This document shows, in pieces, positions 15,957-25,325 of a stretch of DNA of 64,000 nucleotides. This DNA is from J027 sp034437655. GTDB taxonomy: Bacteria > Chloroflexota > Anaerolineae > Aggregatilineales > J027. The translations under genes were made by a program, and so were the position numbers. Positions within the stretch are counted from its first letter, which is position 1. Every line of letters begins with the position of its first letter. The notes below the pieces were generated by a model. The model was not told the origin of the DNA. It saw only the letters and a list, made by a program, of their open reading frames with translations, and did not search any database. The DNA lies in contig DAOTTU010000046.1 in assembly GCA_034437655.1 (NCBI GenBank), positions 62,001 to 126,000 of the forward strand. The letters run 5' to 3'.

Positions 15957-16834
15957 CGCGCCGTTATTTGCTGCTGGTTATTGTGCTGGCGGTTGTGCTG
16001 GCGGCTTGTGAAGATGCCCCTGCCGAACCGCTCGTTAATGATGAAAACGCCCCGGTGCTGGTCGGCGATGCCCGCAGCCTGCCCAAGCAACTCGTCACCG
16101 TAGAGTTATCCCCCACGCCAGACGCCGCCGCCGCAGCCCGCACACCGCAGGCAACTACACCCCCACCACCAACCGACGAGCCACTGCCTTTAGACCCGAC
16201 TCGGACACCGACGCCCTTTGTGGGTGTGTTCGTGGGAACAGCGGTTGAGGGCACGCCGGGAAGCGCCGCCGTTGTGCCGGGCTCACCCAATTTGGGGACA
16301 GGTGGGTTGTCTGGTGGCGTAGGGAGTGGGGTTGGAACAACACCCGTTGCTGCTCCCGGAAATTGCCCCTTCGCTGTAGCAGATACCTTTGCACCGACCT
16401 ACACCACCAACGAGAGCATTACGGCACAACTTGGGTGCCCACAGGATGCTGGCACAACGGTAAGCCTGGTACACCAACCCTTTGAACGTGGCTCGATGTA
16501 CTGGCGCGACACTCGTCAAATTTACGCGCTACAGCCGAACAACGTGCTGCAAATTGTGCCAGACACCTGGCAAGAAAGCATCCCCGCCAGCGACCCAGCA
16601 TTTTCGCCACCGTCACCGAACCTGTTCCAGCCTGTGCGCGGTTTTGGCTTTGTGTGGCGCAGCAATGAGGGGTTACGCAATGCGCTGGGGTGGGCAACGC
16701 AACCAGAATCCTTTGTCTCAGGTTTCTGGCAAAACTTCGAAAATGGTGTGATCTTCCAGCGGCAGGATAACGGAAACGTCTTTGTATTGGTTGGGCCACC
16801 CGGGGGTAACGGCACCTTCTATGGGCCGTTCTAG
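15953..16834 (+). CDS. Lipoprotein of unknown function
   Basis: A 293-residue exported lipoprotein. A basic start and hydrophobic stretch end in the lipobox LAAC (Cys19). Then comes a Pro/Thr/Ala-rich tether to about residue 135. The C-terminal domain of about 160 residues has paired cysteines (NCPFA and LGCPQD) and many aromatic residues. It resembles conserved C-terminal domains seen in other Chloroflexota lipoproteins, but I cannot name it. ATGA overlap couples it to the TrpC-like gene, which is an odd pairing of a cytoplasmic barrel with an exported protein. It converges with the M23 peptidase genes at 16842. Confidence 0.75.
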   Translation: MTRRYLLLVIVLAVVLAACEDAPAEPLVNDENAPVLVGDARSLPKQLVTVELSPTPDAAAAARTPQATTPPPPTDEPLPLDPTRTPTPFVGVFVGTAVEGTPGSAAVVPGSPNLGTGGLSGGVGSGVGTTPVAAPGNCPFAVADTFAPTYTTNESITAQLGCPQDAGTTVSLVHQPFERGSMYWRDTRQIYALQPNNVLQIVPDTWQESIPASDPAFSPPSPNLFQPVRGFGFVWRSNEGLRNALGWATQPESFVSGFWQNFENGVIFQRQDNGNVFVLVGPPGGNGTFYGPF

Positions 16835-16841
16835 TGCGCTG

Positions 16842-18035
16842 CTACCAGCCCAGATAGCTATGCGGGTTTTCACGGACGCCTGTCACGTTGCGAATTTCAA
16901 AATGCACATGCGGCCCGCTTGAATTACCAGAATTACCGAGTCCACCAATACGCTGACCGGCTTCGACGATTTGCCCACACCACACGTCAATCTCGCTGAG
17001 ATGTGCATACAGGGACATCACCGGGCCGTGTGCTACGACGATGGTATAGCCATAGCCCCACGTACTCCACCCGCGAAAAATAACCGTGCCGCTACCGACT
17101 GCATATACCGGATCGCCCATGCGGCCAGCGAGATCGACGCCGGGGTGCGCTTGAGTGTAATCATTGGTCAACACATAGCCGCGCGTCGGGAGTGTAACTG
17201 GCATCCCACCCCCATAAATAGGCTGCACACCACATGAGCCAGGTTGCCCCTGCCCAAAAACCGCCTCGCCATTGTAGATTTGCGTTAAGCCACTCCCGGT
17301 TGACTCTACATTGGCATAGACGCTGTTGGGTGGTTCGTAGTATAGCGGCTCCCAGGCACCTGTCCCGCCGGGAATCACCACGCGCAAGCCAGCAGGTAGC
17401 AGATGTTCAGGATTAGCATCACGAAGGGCGTTAAAGTCTGAGTTGATGATCGTGAGCGGGTCCACAAGATACTGTTCGGCAAGTTCCTGGATCGTTACGG
17501 GTTGTTGCACGATATGCAATGCGCCGTCAAAAGGCAAAATCATCATTTCAAAGCCAACCTGCAAGGCATTGTTATAAAAGCGGCGATTGGACCAGATCAG
17601 CGTGTATTCTTCCAGTCCGTAGCGGGTCGCGATGTCGTTGACGGTTTCGCCACGTTGGACAACATGCGTGACAATTGCGCTACGCTGCGGGGCCGGGTTA
17701 ATGGTGAAGGGGCTCTCGGCGCGTGAGACATTCACGGCCCGGTCATCTGCATCAAGCGGCTGTGCGATTGAGGTTGCGATACTGTCCGGGTCGGCTGTGG
17801 ATAGGGGTGTTGCTGTGATCGTTGGCAACGATGTCACGCTCGGACGAGGTGTACTGGTCGTTGTTGGCGTTATTGAAGGTGTCAGCGTCAGCGTGCTGGT
17901 TGGCGTTGCGACAGCGACCTCTTCGGCGTCCTCGTCTGGTAACAGGAACAGCCCCAGCGCCGCGATTGTCAGCATCAGGGCCATGACCAACAAAGCACCG
18001 CCTATCCAGCGTGGGTTTGGGCTCTGGCTATGCAT
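16842..18035 (-). CDS. LysM-containing M23 family metallopeptidase
   Basis: Exported cell-wall hydrolase of 397 residues. An N-terminal membrane helix (about 13-32) and Thr/Pro/Ser linker are followed by LysM-like modules (about 120-240, HVVQRGETVNDIATRYG is the clearest). The C-terminal M23 LytM domain carries the zinc ligands in HPGVDLAG (His, Asp) and HVHFE, plus the YAHL catalytic His. All residues needed for activity are present. LysM binds peptidoglycan and M23 cleaves peptide crosslinks, so it acts outside the membrane. The ATG is 12 bases after the upstream paralogue, with which it probably forms an operon. Confidence 0.9.
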   Translation of the reverse strand: MHSQSPNPRWIGGALLVMALMLTIAALGLFLLPDEDAEEVAVATPTSTLTLTPSITPTTTSTPRPSVTSLPTITATPLSTADPDSIATSIAQPLDADDRAVNVSRAESPFTINPAPQRSAIVTHVVQRGETVNDIATRYGLEEYTLIWSNRRFYNNALQVGFEMMILPFDGALHIVQQPVTIQELAEQYLVDPLTIINSDFNALRDANPEHLLPAGLRVVIPGGTGAWEPLYYEPPNSVYANVESTGSGLTQIYNGEAVFGQGQPGSCGVQPIYGGGMPVTLPTRGYVLTNDYTQAHPGVDLAGRMGDPVYAVGSGTVIFRGWSTWGYGYTIVVAHGPVMSLYAHLSEIDVWCGQIVEAGQRIGGLGNSGNSSGPHVHFEIRNVTGVRENPHSYLGW

Positions 18036-18047
18036 TGTTCGCCGCCT

Positions 18048-19370
18048 TTAGCACCGAATCGTAAAGCAGGGGTCAAGCGGTTCGAAATTGGCATTGCGGA
18101 TTTCAAAGTGCAGGTGTGGCCCCGACGAACGGCCCGTACTGCCGAGTGTACCAATAACCGCCAATGCGCCGACTTGTTGCCCACATGAGACGCCAATACT
18201 GTTCAGGTGGGCGTAAATCGTGAAGCTAGAGCCGTGTGCAATCACAACAGTATTGCCATAGCCAAAGTTGTTCACCCCGGCGAAAATCACGGTGCCACCA
18301 CCCGCTGCCCGAATCGGGTCGCCTGTGTTGCCAGCGAGGTCCACACCTGTATGCGCTGCACTGAAGCCTGCGAAGAAATTTCCGGTATAGGGTTGATTCA
18401 CAGGGAATGAACCGGGCGTGATGCTGCTGATATTGCAGCCTAGCAAGCCATAGAAGCGGACATAGTCAAGGATGTTGCTACCCGGGCCAGCGGGTGCGTT
18501 TTCATCGGCAGGCCCAGCACCGGACCAGATGGCACAGTTACCCCCATCACCGCCCGGCACCATAACCCCTGCCCCTTCAGGCAGAACCTGGTCTGGTTCA
18601 GCATCAACCAACAATGGGTTATAGACCGACTCGATAATGTCTTCTGGGCTCACACCTGATGCCTCTGCGAGTTCTGCGATAGTAATTGGCGCGTTAATGC
18701 GGGCATAGTAACCATCAACAGGGGGAATATTCAGGGCCACGCCGGGCCGTAGGGGGCTTACATTGCGCCGGTCGTTTGACCAGATGATTGAGCAAACGTC
18801 CTCTAGTTGAAACTGTTCCTTAATTTCATCGAGGGTGTCGCCCGTCTGCACAACGTAGCTTGCCAGTGTCACATTGCCCTGCCCGGTGTCTCCGATGCGC
18901 CGGGTAAACGGTGAGTTAGAGCGCTGCACAGCGTTCAGGTCAATGGCATCCTGTGCAACGACGGCCGGGGTGAGCAAGGCAACAGCAGCCACATCGACCG
19001 GGGCGGTTGGTAACACATCGGCACGGGTTGGTTGTGCGGTGGGTTCACCGGGGGCGACGGTTGGTGTTGGGGTGGCCGTGCTATCCTCATCCAGTGGTTT
19101 GGTGTCGGTCGTCGGCTCAGCAACAACAACGGGATCGCCTGTATTCTCGTCGTTTTCGGTATCACCCAGGAAAGTGAGCAGACCAGCGGCCAGCGTAAAT
19201 ACCAGAGCCGCAATCAGCAGCATACCACCTACGAATTGCTGTTGCATACCGCTACGCGCTCCGACTGGTGCGGTGGGTGCAGTGGCGCTGGAGAGGGTAT
19301 CATCGTTTTGTAATGGCGGCTCTTCGGCGGCCAGTTTACGGAAAAGCTCGTCTGAACGTTGATCGGACAT
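18048..19370 (-). CDS. LysM-containing M23 family metallopeptidase (paralogue)
   Basis: Second M23 protein, 440 residues. A cytoplasmic N-terminal tail of about 45 residues precedes the membrane helix, unlike the short tail of its neighbour. A Thr/Pro-rich linker, a LysM motif (YVVQTGDTLDEIKEQF) and the M23 domain follow, with HTGVDLAG, YAHL and HLHFE intact. ATG at 19370 (MSDQRSDE) has AGGGAA upstream and lies just downstream of the predicted transcription start near 19404. The more distal ATGs at 19388 and 19409 are less likely. Four Cys residues in the enzyme domain may form disulfides outside the cell. It arose with the downstream gene by duplication. Confidence 0.9.
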   Translation of the reverse strand: MSDQRSDELFRKLAAEEPPLQNDDTLSSATAPTAPVGARSGMQQQFVGGMLLIAALVFTLAAGLLTFLGDTENDENTGDPVVVAEPTTDTKPLDEDSTATPTPTVAPGEPTAQPTRADVLPTAPVDVAAVALLTPAVVAQDAIDLNAVQRSNSPFTRRIGDTGQGNVTLASYVVQTGDTLDEIKEQFQLEDVCSIIWSNDRRNVSPLRPGVALNIPPVDGYYARINAPITIAELAEASGVSPEDIIESVYNPLLVDAEPDQVLPEGAGVMVPGGDGGNCAIWSGAGPADENAPAGPGSNILDYVRFYGLLGCNISSITPGSFPVNQPYTGNFFAGFSAAHTGVDLAGNTGDPIRAAGGGTVIFAGVNNFGYGNTVVIAHGSSFTIYAHLNSIGVSCGQQVGALAVIGTLGSTGRSSGPHLHFEIRNANFEPLDPCFTIRC

Positions 19371-19410
19371 GGTTCCCTGTAATTTCATCAATCGGCAGAT
19401 CAATGTCATC

Positions 19411-19438
19411 AGTGTAGCGTGACAGCCCGGTTTTTCAA
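19411..19438 (-). promoter_or_regulatory. Promoter of the tandem M23 genes
   Basis: Minus-strand TTGAAA (19433-19438) and TACACT (19411-19416) with a 16-base spacer. The implied start near 19404 supports ATG 19370 as the translation start. Confidence 0.5.
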
Positions 19439-19552
19439 GTTATGGTTGACCTACGCCTGTCACACATCCCACAGTGGTCAACGCATGAGTAGTGCAAATT
19501 CATGACGAGGGGTACAATGCAGGCAGGCATCATAACAAGAAGGACGGGACTT

Positions 19553-20383
19553 ATGCCAGAAGCAGATAGTGTCAACAAAGTAGAACACCCTAACACCGTA
19601 CTCACCCTCTCCCAGAATTTTAGTGATCTGGGCCTGAAACCCGGCGATGTCGTGTTGATGCATAGTGCGATGGGCAAACTTGGCTGGACGGTGGGTGGCC
19701 CCGTTGCGGTGATTGACGCCCTTCTGGAAGTCTTAACGCCGAGAGGCACGTTGGTCATGCCCACACACACCACTGACAACAGCGAACCATCCTACTGGGA
19801 AAACCCGCCCGTGCCGGAAAGCTGGTGGCCCGTTATTCGTCAACAGATGCCCGCCTTTCGGCCTGAAGTGACCCCGACGCGCATGATGGGTGCTATCCCG
19901 GAGCTATTTCGTACGTATCCCAACGTGCTGCGCAGCAACCACCCGGCCTACTCTTTCGCGGCGTGGGGGCAATATGCACAGTTCGTCATTGACGGACATG
20001 AGCTGGAAGCCTCACTCGGTGAACAATCTCCCCTGGCGCGGGTGTACGACCTGGAAGGAAAAGTTTTGCTCTTGGGTGTCAACCACGAGAATAACACATC
20101 GCTACACCTGGCTGAGCATCGCGCCTCATACCCCGCCAAAATAACCGTTAAGCAAGGAGCCGCATGGATGCTGGGTGGTCAACGCCGCTGGGTGGAGTGG
20201 GAAGAGCTGGCCTACGACGAAGACGACTTCGCGGAACTCGGCACGGCCTTTGAACAGAGCATCGGTTATACACCCGGCAAAGTCGGTGCAGCAGAGGCAC
20301 GGTTAGTCTCGCAACGGGCCGTGGTAGATTTCGCCGTAGGATGGCTGACAGCGAACCGCAAGCAGGCAGTTTCAGAAGAATAG
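19553..20383 (+). CDS. AAC(3)-family N-acetyltransferase
   Basis: Member of the AAC(3)/YokD/FrbF family of CoA-dependent acetyltransferases. Recognisable are DVVLMHSAMGKLGW near the start, RGTLVMPTHT, and LLGVNHENNTSLHLAEHRA, where the conserved His and Glu-His lie. At 276 residues the size is normal. I chose ATG 19553 because AAGGA lies nine bases upstream and a TACAAT element at 19513-19518 implies a start near 19525. The earlier ATGs at 19502 and 19517 would precede it. Some family members inactivate aminoglycosides and many chromosomal ones do not, so resistance is not claimed. It converges with the ABC permease gene with three bases between. Confidence 0.85.
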   Translation: MPEADSVNKVEHPNTVLTLSQNFSDLGLKPGDVVLMHSAMGKLGWTVGGPVAVIDALLEVLTPRGTLVMPTHTTDNSEPSYWENPPVPESWWPVIRQQMPAFRPEVTPTRMMGAIPELFRTYPNVLRSNHPAYSFAAWGQYAQFVIDGHELEASLGEQSPLARVYDLEGKVLLLGVNHENNTSLHLAEHRASYPAKITVKQGAAWMLGGQRRWVEWEELAYDEDDFAELGTAFEQSIGYTPGKVGAAEARLVSQRAVVDFAVGWLTANRKQAVSEE

Positions 20384-20386
20384 CCT

Positions 20387-22981
20387 CTACTCTGCGCGAA
20401 TGGCCTCTACAGGTTGGATATGACTGGCCCGCCACGCCGGGTAAATGCCAGCCAGCAGTGCGGCAACAATTGACACCGCAAACGCCTGCAAAAAGAACTC
20501 CGCCCGCAGGTTGAGTTCTAACGCCCACCCAAAGCTGCGTAAATTGATGATGTAAATCAGAATCACGGAAAGCACCAACCCCACCGGCATCGCAACTACA
20601 CCGGCAATCGTGCCCATAATCCCCGTTTCCCAGAAGGTGAGGCGGAACAACTGCCCGCGTGTGAGCCCGTTCGCCCGCATAATGCCGATTTCACGCCGCC
20701 GCTCGATTTGCAGGGCCATCAACGCGCTGAGAATACCGATAAAGGCCACCACTGTCGCCAGTAGATTCAACGCGCTGGTGATGGCAAAAGTGCGGTCGAA
20801 AACCTCAATTGCACTGTCGCGCAACTCACGGTTTGACTGCACCAGCAAGCCCATGCCAGACAGCGCTTCGGTCATGCGTTGTTGCACGGCGTCAATGTCG
20901 GCGTCAGCTTCAATATAGGCGGCCAGACTGCTTATGCTGGTATCATTCCATTCTTCGCGATAGGTTTCTAAACCGATGAGTACCACACCCTCAATACTGG
21001 CGAAGTCTTGATAGATGCCAAGTACCGAAAACTCCTCCGGGCCATCGTCTGTCACCAATTCCAGCGTCAGGTTGTCGTCCCACTCAATGTTGCGCGTGTT
21101 GGCAAAGACCTCTGAAATGAGCAAGCCACGCCCGTCAATCACCCGGTCGAAAATCTCGTCATAGCTGGCGTCAATGCTATCCGTAATGGTACGCTCCCCC
21201 TGTGAAATATCGCTCATGATGGCGTTGAGTTGCACATCGCGCTCAAATTCGGGTGATCTTACTTCTGCTACACGGACATAGGTCACACGCTCGACGCCTT
21301 CTACAGACTGTACCGTCCCAATAATGTCCTGTTCTAGCGGGATGGTCGCCAGGTCGCCTGTGGCGTTCGGTTGTGAGATGAATAGGTCAGCCGACAGCGT
21401 ATCGAACAGCCAGTTCTGCACCGTGATGCGGAAGGAGCCGACCATTGTTGTCACGCCGATAATCACGCTGACGGAGAGCATTAGCGCGGTAATGGCAATG
21501 CTGGTGCGGCTCAGGTTGCGGAGGATGCTACGCGGTGCGATGCGCCCGACCAGACCACCGACTGCGCCCGTCACGGGTTGTATGACCTTTGCTAGAATGA
21601 CCGTCGCCCACACCGTGAGCAGCGCCAGCCCGATGATGACTGCAAATACCGCGCCCAGGCTCACTACAAGGATTTCAATCGTTAGCAACAGTCCCCCGAT
21701 AACCGCTGTTGCAATACCAATTCCGGTGATATATGGCACCAGCTTGAGCATACGCTGTTCAAGGTCGCTGCGGCGGGTGGCGCTGGTGGGTGGTGTGTTG
21801 GTCGCTTCATAAGCGGGGAGGAGCGCCGCTAACAGAGCTGCCCCCACGCCAACCACTAAGCCCCGCAGCAAAATCCACGGCGTGACTCGCGTCTCGGAGA
21901 CGTTCACCGTGAAGTAGGAGTCATTGACCGTCTGTGTTACGGCGTCCACCGTAAAGCGGCCGAGCAAAATGCCAAGCCCCAGCCCCAGCACCGAGCCAAC
22001 GAATGCCAGCAAGGCCGCCTCTGACCAGATCAAAAAGAAGGTCTGCCGCCGTGTAACGCCGAGACTGCGCATAATGCCAAGCACCGGCCGCCGTTGTACA
22101 ACACTGAACGTCACAGTGTTATAGACAAGGAACATCCCCACAACGAGCGCCAACAAACTGAGCGCCGTCAGGTTGAGTTCAAAAGCGTCGGTCATTTCGG
22201 CGACAGCGTTGCTCCGTGTGGTCGTTGTTTGCACACTGAGCCCGGCGGGGAGGAGCGCTGCAATGTCGGACATTGCTTGCTGGCCGGCGGGTGTATCCTC
22301 ATCAATGATGAGGTCGATAGCAGTCAGGCGGCCGCGCATGTCGAGTAATTCCTGGGCCGTGCTGATGTCGGTGATAAGCAGGCTTTGCAGCGCTTGTTGG
22401 GTGAGTTGGTCGTCGGGGTTCAGCAGCCCGATAATGGTAATGTCCTCACGGCGGTCGCCATATTGCACGCTGATGGTGTCGCCCGGCGAGATGTCGTATT
22501 GCTCGGCCAACTCGCTGCCGAGTAGGGCCGTATTCGGCTCAATCAGAAAACGTCCTAGCGCGACTAAATCAGCACCCGCCTCGGTGCTGCCGACGTCAAT
22601 CGTGCCCTCTGCCGTAATGTAATTGCGGAAGGGAGCCTCAGCGAAGGGGTCAATGCCAAAAACGCGCAACGGCTGTTCGTTAAAATCTTCAACCAGCACA
22701 AAGTCGGTCACAATTGGCGCGGTTTCTTGCCAGCCAACCTGCGTGCGGATGTCGCTGTAGACCTTCTCGCTGAAGCCACGCGGCCCACCCGAGATTTCGT
22801 GGGTAGCACGGCCGACGATGGCCTCTGTGCTGAGGTCAAACGCGGTGCGGGCACTGTTGTTGGCAATGTCGATAGAGACCATCATCGCTACACCAATCAT
22901 CACACCGATAATCAGTAGCAGGCTTTGTGTGAAGCGTCGCCGGACATGACGCAACATCACGCGAAATAATGAGACAGGCAT
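20387..22981 (-). CDS. FtsX-type ABC transporter permease
   Basis: An 864-residue integral membrane permease of the MacB/LolCE type (type VII ABC). The order is one N-terminal helix (about 17-38), a large extracytoplasmic domain (about 40-265), three helices forming the first FtsX domain (about 270-400), a pair of helices near 415-465, a second N-terminal-type helix after LRNLSRTSIAI (about 490-515), a second periplasmic-like domain, and a final three-helix FtsX domain (about 740-850). It is a fused two-half permease. The partner ATPase lies 47 bases upstream in the same operon. Family members extrude lipids, lipoproteins or peptides by mechanotransmission; the cargo here is unknown. Confidence 0.92.
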   Translation of the reverse strand: MPVSLFRVMLRHVRRRFTQSLLLIIGVMIGVAMMVSIDIANNSARTAFDLSTEAIVGRATHEISGGPRGFSEKVYSDIRTQVGWQETAPIVTDFVLVEDFNEQPLRVFGIDPFAEAPFRNYITAEGTIDVGSTEAGADLVALGRFLIEPNTALLGSELAEQYDISPGDTISVQYGDRREDITIIGLLNPDDQLTQQALQSLLITDISTAQELLDMRGRLTAIDLIIDEDTPAGQQAMSDIAALLPAGLSVQTTTTRSNAVAEMTDAFELNLTALSLLALVVGMFLVYNTVTFSVVQRRPVLGIMRSLGVTRRQTFFLIWSEAALLAFVGSVLGLGLGILLGRFTVDAVTQTVNDSYFTVNVSETRVTPWILLRGLVVGVGAALLAALLPAYEATNTPPTSATRRSDLEQRMLKLVPYITGIGIATAVIGGLLLTIEILVVSLGAVFAVIIGLALLTVWATVILAKVIQPVTGAVGGLVGRIAPRSILRNLSRTSIAITALMLSVSVIIGVTTMVGSFRITVQNWLFDTLSADLFISQPNATGDLATIPLEQDIIGTVQSVEGVERVTYVRVAEVRSPEFERDVQLNAIMSDISQGERTITDSIDASYDEIFDRVIDGRGLLISEVFANTRNIEWDDNLTLELVTDDGPEEFSVLGIYQDFASIEGVVLIGLETYREEWNDTSISSLAAYIEADADIDAVQQRMTEALSGMGLLVQSNRELRDSAIEVFDRTFAITSALNLLATVVAFIGILSALMALQIERRREIGIMRANGLTRGQLFRLTFWETGIMGTIAGVVAMPVGLVLSVILIYIINLRSFGWALELNLRAEFFLQAFAVSIVAALLAGIYPAWRASHIQPVEAIRAE

Positions 22982-23028
22982 AGGGTTCTATAGCTCCTGG
23001 TGGTGTGGGCTAGGGGGAAGGTTCAGAT

Positions 23029-23781
23029 TTAGACGTTTTCGCTGACGCGCTCCGAAACACGGGCTTCCATCTCGGCACGCATTTTTGCACCCTGTTTGAG
23101 CGCGTTGGTGTCCTCGATGAGTTTGCCATCTTCAATGCGGAAGATACGGTCCGCCATTGGAATCACATCCATGCTGTGCGTGGCCATGATGAGCGTTTTG
23201 CCAGCATCGCGGGTCATTTCTAGCAACAAGCGCATCACATCATCGCTGGTGTGCTGGTCAAGATTCCCTGTCGGCTCGTCGGCCAGAATCAACAGCGGTT
23301 CGTGAACGATGGCGCGTGCAAGAGCGACACGTTGCTGCTGCCCACCTGACAGGCGATCTGGAAAAGAATCCCCGCGATCACCGATACCGACTTTTTGCAG
23401 CAGGTCTATGGCGCGTTGGTGAGCAACTTTGCGGGATTGACCCTGTAATTCAAAGGGCAACGCAATATTCTCGGCAACCGTTAGCGTGGGGATGAGGTTG
23501 AAAGATTGAAAGACAATGCCAATGTTGTCACGCCGAAAGAGGGTGCGGTCGCGTTCGTTCAACCCGGTGATGTTGGTGCCCTGAATGAAGATGTCACCTG
23601 CGTCCGGACGATCAACGCCGCTCATCAGGTTAAGCAATGTGCTTTTGCCACTGCCAGAAGGGCCGAGCAAGACTGCAAATTCGCCCTCGTAAAACTCGAT
23701 GTCCACCGCATCCAGCACGCGACTTTCGCGGCCGGCCTCGGTATATGTTTTGGTGATGCCACGTGCTTCAACAAGTGTCAT
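23029..23781 (-). CDS. ABC transporter ATP-binding protein (LolD/MacB type)
   Basis: A 250-residue ATPase. Walker A GPSGSGKST (40-48), Q-loop VFQSFNLIPTLT, signature LSGGQQQR, Walker B LLILADEPTG and the H-loop ATHSM are all intact. The FNLIPTLTVAENIALP segment is characteristic of the LolD/MacB/FtsE group that partners FtsX permeases. It is followed by the two-half permease, giving an exporter with two ATPase copies per fused permease. The C-terminal tail of about 25 residues is charged and helical. It is expressed from the promoter at 23830-23859. Confidence 0.93.
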   Translation of the reverse strand: MTLVEARGITKTYTEAGRESRVLDAVDIEFYEGEFAVLLGPSGSGKSTLLNLMSGVDRPDAGDIFIQGTNITGLNERDRTLFRRDNIGIVFQSFNLIPTLTVAENIALPFELQGQSRKVAHQRAIDLLQKVGIGDRGDSFPDRLSGGQQQRVALARAIVHEPLLILADEPTGNLDQHTSDDVMRLLLEMTRDAGKTLIMATHSMDVIPMADRIFRIEDGKLIEDTNALKQGAKMRAEMEARVSERVSENV

Positions 23782-23829
23782 GCGGCCTGGTACTTTCTAT
23801 GTTGTTTAGGGTTTTCTTTTGTAACAGTG

Positions 23830-23859
23830 ATTGTACCGGGCCGGGAAGGGCGTGGTCAA
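23830..23859 (-). promoter_or_regulatory. Promoter of the ABC exporter operon
   Basis: Minus-strand TTGACC (23854-23859) and TACAAT (23830-23835) with an 18-base spacer, about 50 bases before the ATPase start. Confidence 0.6.
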
Positions 23860-23916
23860 CGCGATTGTAATATTTCTCACAATGGGCTTAGTTGTTGTGG
23901 AGGACATGTTGCCCGG

Positions 23917-25299
23917 TTAGCTACCACCAAGCCAGTCTGCGTTGGCGGCGTCGGTGGCAAGGAGGCGCAGCTCTGCCGTTTCAAGGTCATACAGCCAGAC
24001 CTCGGGCACAAAGTCGGCTGTTTGAAGCTCGTACCGTTGGAATAGCAACTGGTCTCCGCTGGGGCTCCAGGCGACATTGCTGTTGGTGAAGTTGGGTTCG
24101 GTCGTCACCTGCCGTGCTTCGCCTGTTTCGCGGTTGTAGAGCATGACATGGGAGCCCGTGCCGTATTCATCGGTGTTGATGAAGCGCCGCCGAAACGCCA
24201 GCCACTCGCCATCTGGTGACCAGACCGCCGCTTGGTCTTCCTCTGGTGATGTCAATAAAGCACGGTCGCTTATGCTGCTCTCGCTCCCATTATCAAGATT
24301 GACAGTAAGTATGTAGGGGTAAAACCACCCATCTTCGGTGCGGAGGTCGGTATAGGCGAGGGTGTTATCTTCAGGGTGGAAGCTCCACTGGTCGGCACGA
24401 TCCGTTTCTACCAGCGAAACATCAAGGGTGTCCAGATTGATAATGCGTATGCCAGTGGAGTTTGAATCGTAAAAAGAAAGCAGGCTACCGTCATTATTCC
24501 ACGTTGGGTCAAAGCCAAGCACCTGTGAATCTTCGAAGACTTCGCCCGTTTCATCCGTAGATAAGTCCCATAACCAGATACGCGGTGGGTTCATTGCACC
24601 TGTTTCAGTCGGGAATTGGCGGGCATAGGCCAACAAATCTCCATTGGGTGACCACGAGGGCTGCCCACACACCCCCGGCTGGCAGTCGGTTAACTGTATC
24701 GTATCACGACCATCAGCACTGATTAACCAGATGTCTGCGCTGTTACGTTCCTCGTTGAACACAGTGACTGCAATGCGGCTTCCGTCCGGGCTGGGGGCAA
24801 ACTGAAAGATGCCGTTTTCAGGCGCAAAAACCTCACGCGCTGCGCTACCATCACTATTGACTGCCCACAATGAACGAAGCTGGCTGTTGGCAGGGGCAAG
24901 GTAATACACGGTTGTCACCTGTGTCCGAAACCGTACATCTACGGATTCCACGAGGCGACGGCCGGTCAGGCTACGCGCCGACTCACCCAGACGAAAGACG
25001 TATTCTTCGCCTGGAATCAGCGGTAGGTCGGGCGTAAAGATCATGGTGTTGATGCGCCAGCGGATGGTGCCTTCAAGGTCGGGTTCAATTTCGAAGGCGT
25101 CGGCAACACTATCGCGATCCATTGGCTGAGCAAATGTGATGCGGATGTCGGTGGAGGTGGCGACCATTGCGCCATCTGTTGGGGAAAAGTCTTCCACATG
25201 TGCCCCAACGTTGTCACCAAGCGCGATAACGCCGCCGAGGACCAGTAACAACAGCCCGACGACACCCAGCATGTAACGATCAAAAGGATCAATGCGCAT
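23917..25299 (-). CDS. Membrane-anchored TolB-like beta-propeller protein with N-terminal Ig-like domain
   Basis: A 460-residue exported protein. An N-terminal helix (about 8-28) anchors it. An SbsA/Big_5-type Ig-like domain follows (DGAMVATSTDIRITFAQPM through LPLIPGEEYVFRL, about 35-130). The rest is a PD40/WD40-like six-blade propeller with repeated W-S-P-D/N-G-x-x-L/I-A/L-F/Y motifs, for example SWSPNGDLLAYAR, VWSPDGEWLAFRR and AWSPSGDQLLFQR. Such propellers bind proteins or polysaccharide at the cell surface. It is the third gene of the permease operon, 26 bases after the TIGR03943 gene, though a functional link is not evident from sequence. Confidence 0.82.
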   Translation of the reverse strand: MRIDPFDRYMLGVVGLLLLVLGGVIALGDNVGAHVEDFSPTDGAMVATSTDIRITFAQPMDRDSVADAFEIEPDLEGTIRWRINTMIFTPDLPLIPGEEYVFRLGESARSLTGRRLVESVDVRFRTQVTTVYYLAPANSQLRSLWAVNSDGSAAREVFAPENGIFQFAPSPDGSRIAVTVFNEERNSADIWLISADGRDTIQLTDCQPGVCGQPSWSPNGDLLAYARQFPTETGAMNPPRIWLWDLSTDETGEVFEDSQVLGFDPTWNNDGSLLSFYDSNSTGIRIINLDTLDVSLVETDRADQWSFHPEDNTLAYTDLRTEDGWFYPYILTVNLDNGSESSISDRALLTSPEEDQAAVWSPDGEWLAFRRRFINTDEYGTGSHVMLYNRETGEARQVTTEPNFTNSNVAWSPSGDQLLFQRYELQTADFVPEVWLYDLETAELRLLATDAANADWLGGS

Positions 25300-25325
25300 A
25301 GCAGTTATTCGTTACTCGCTATCGG

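Noticed and set aside
23506..24045. 179-codon plus-strand frame spanning the ABC ATPase start, its promoter region and the end of the propeller gene
   Set aside because: No ribosome-binding site or family pattern, and it crosses two real features on the other strand.
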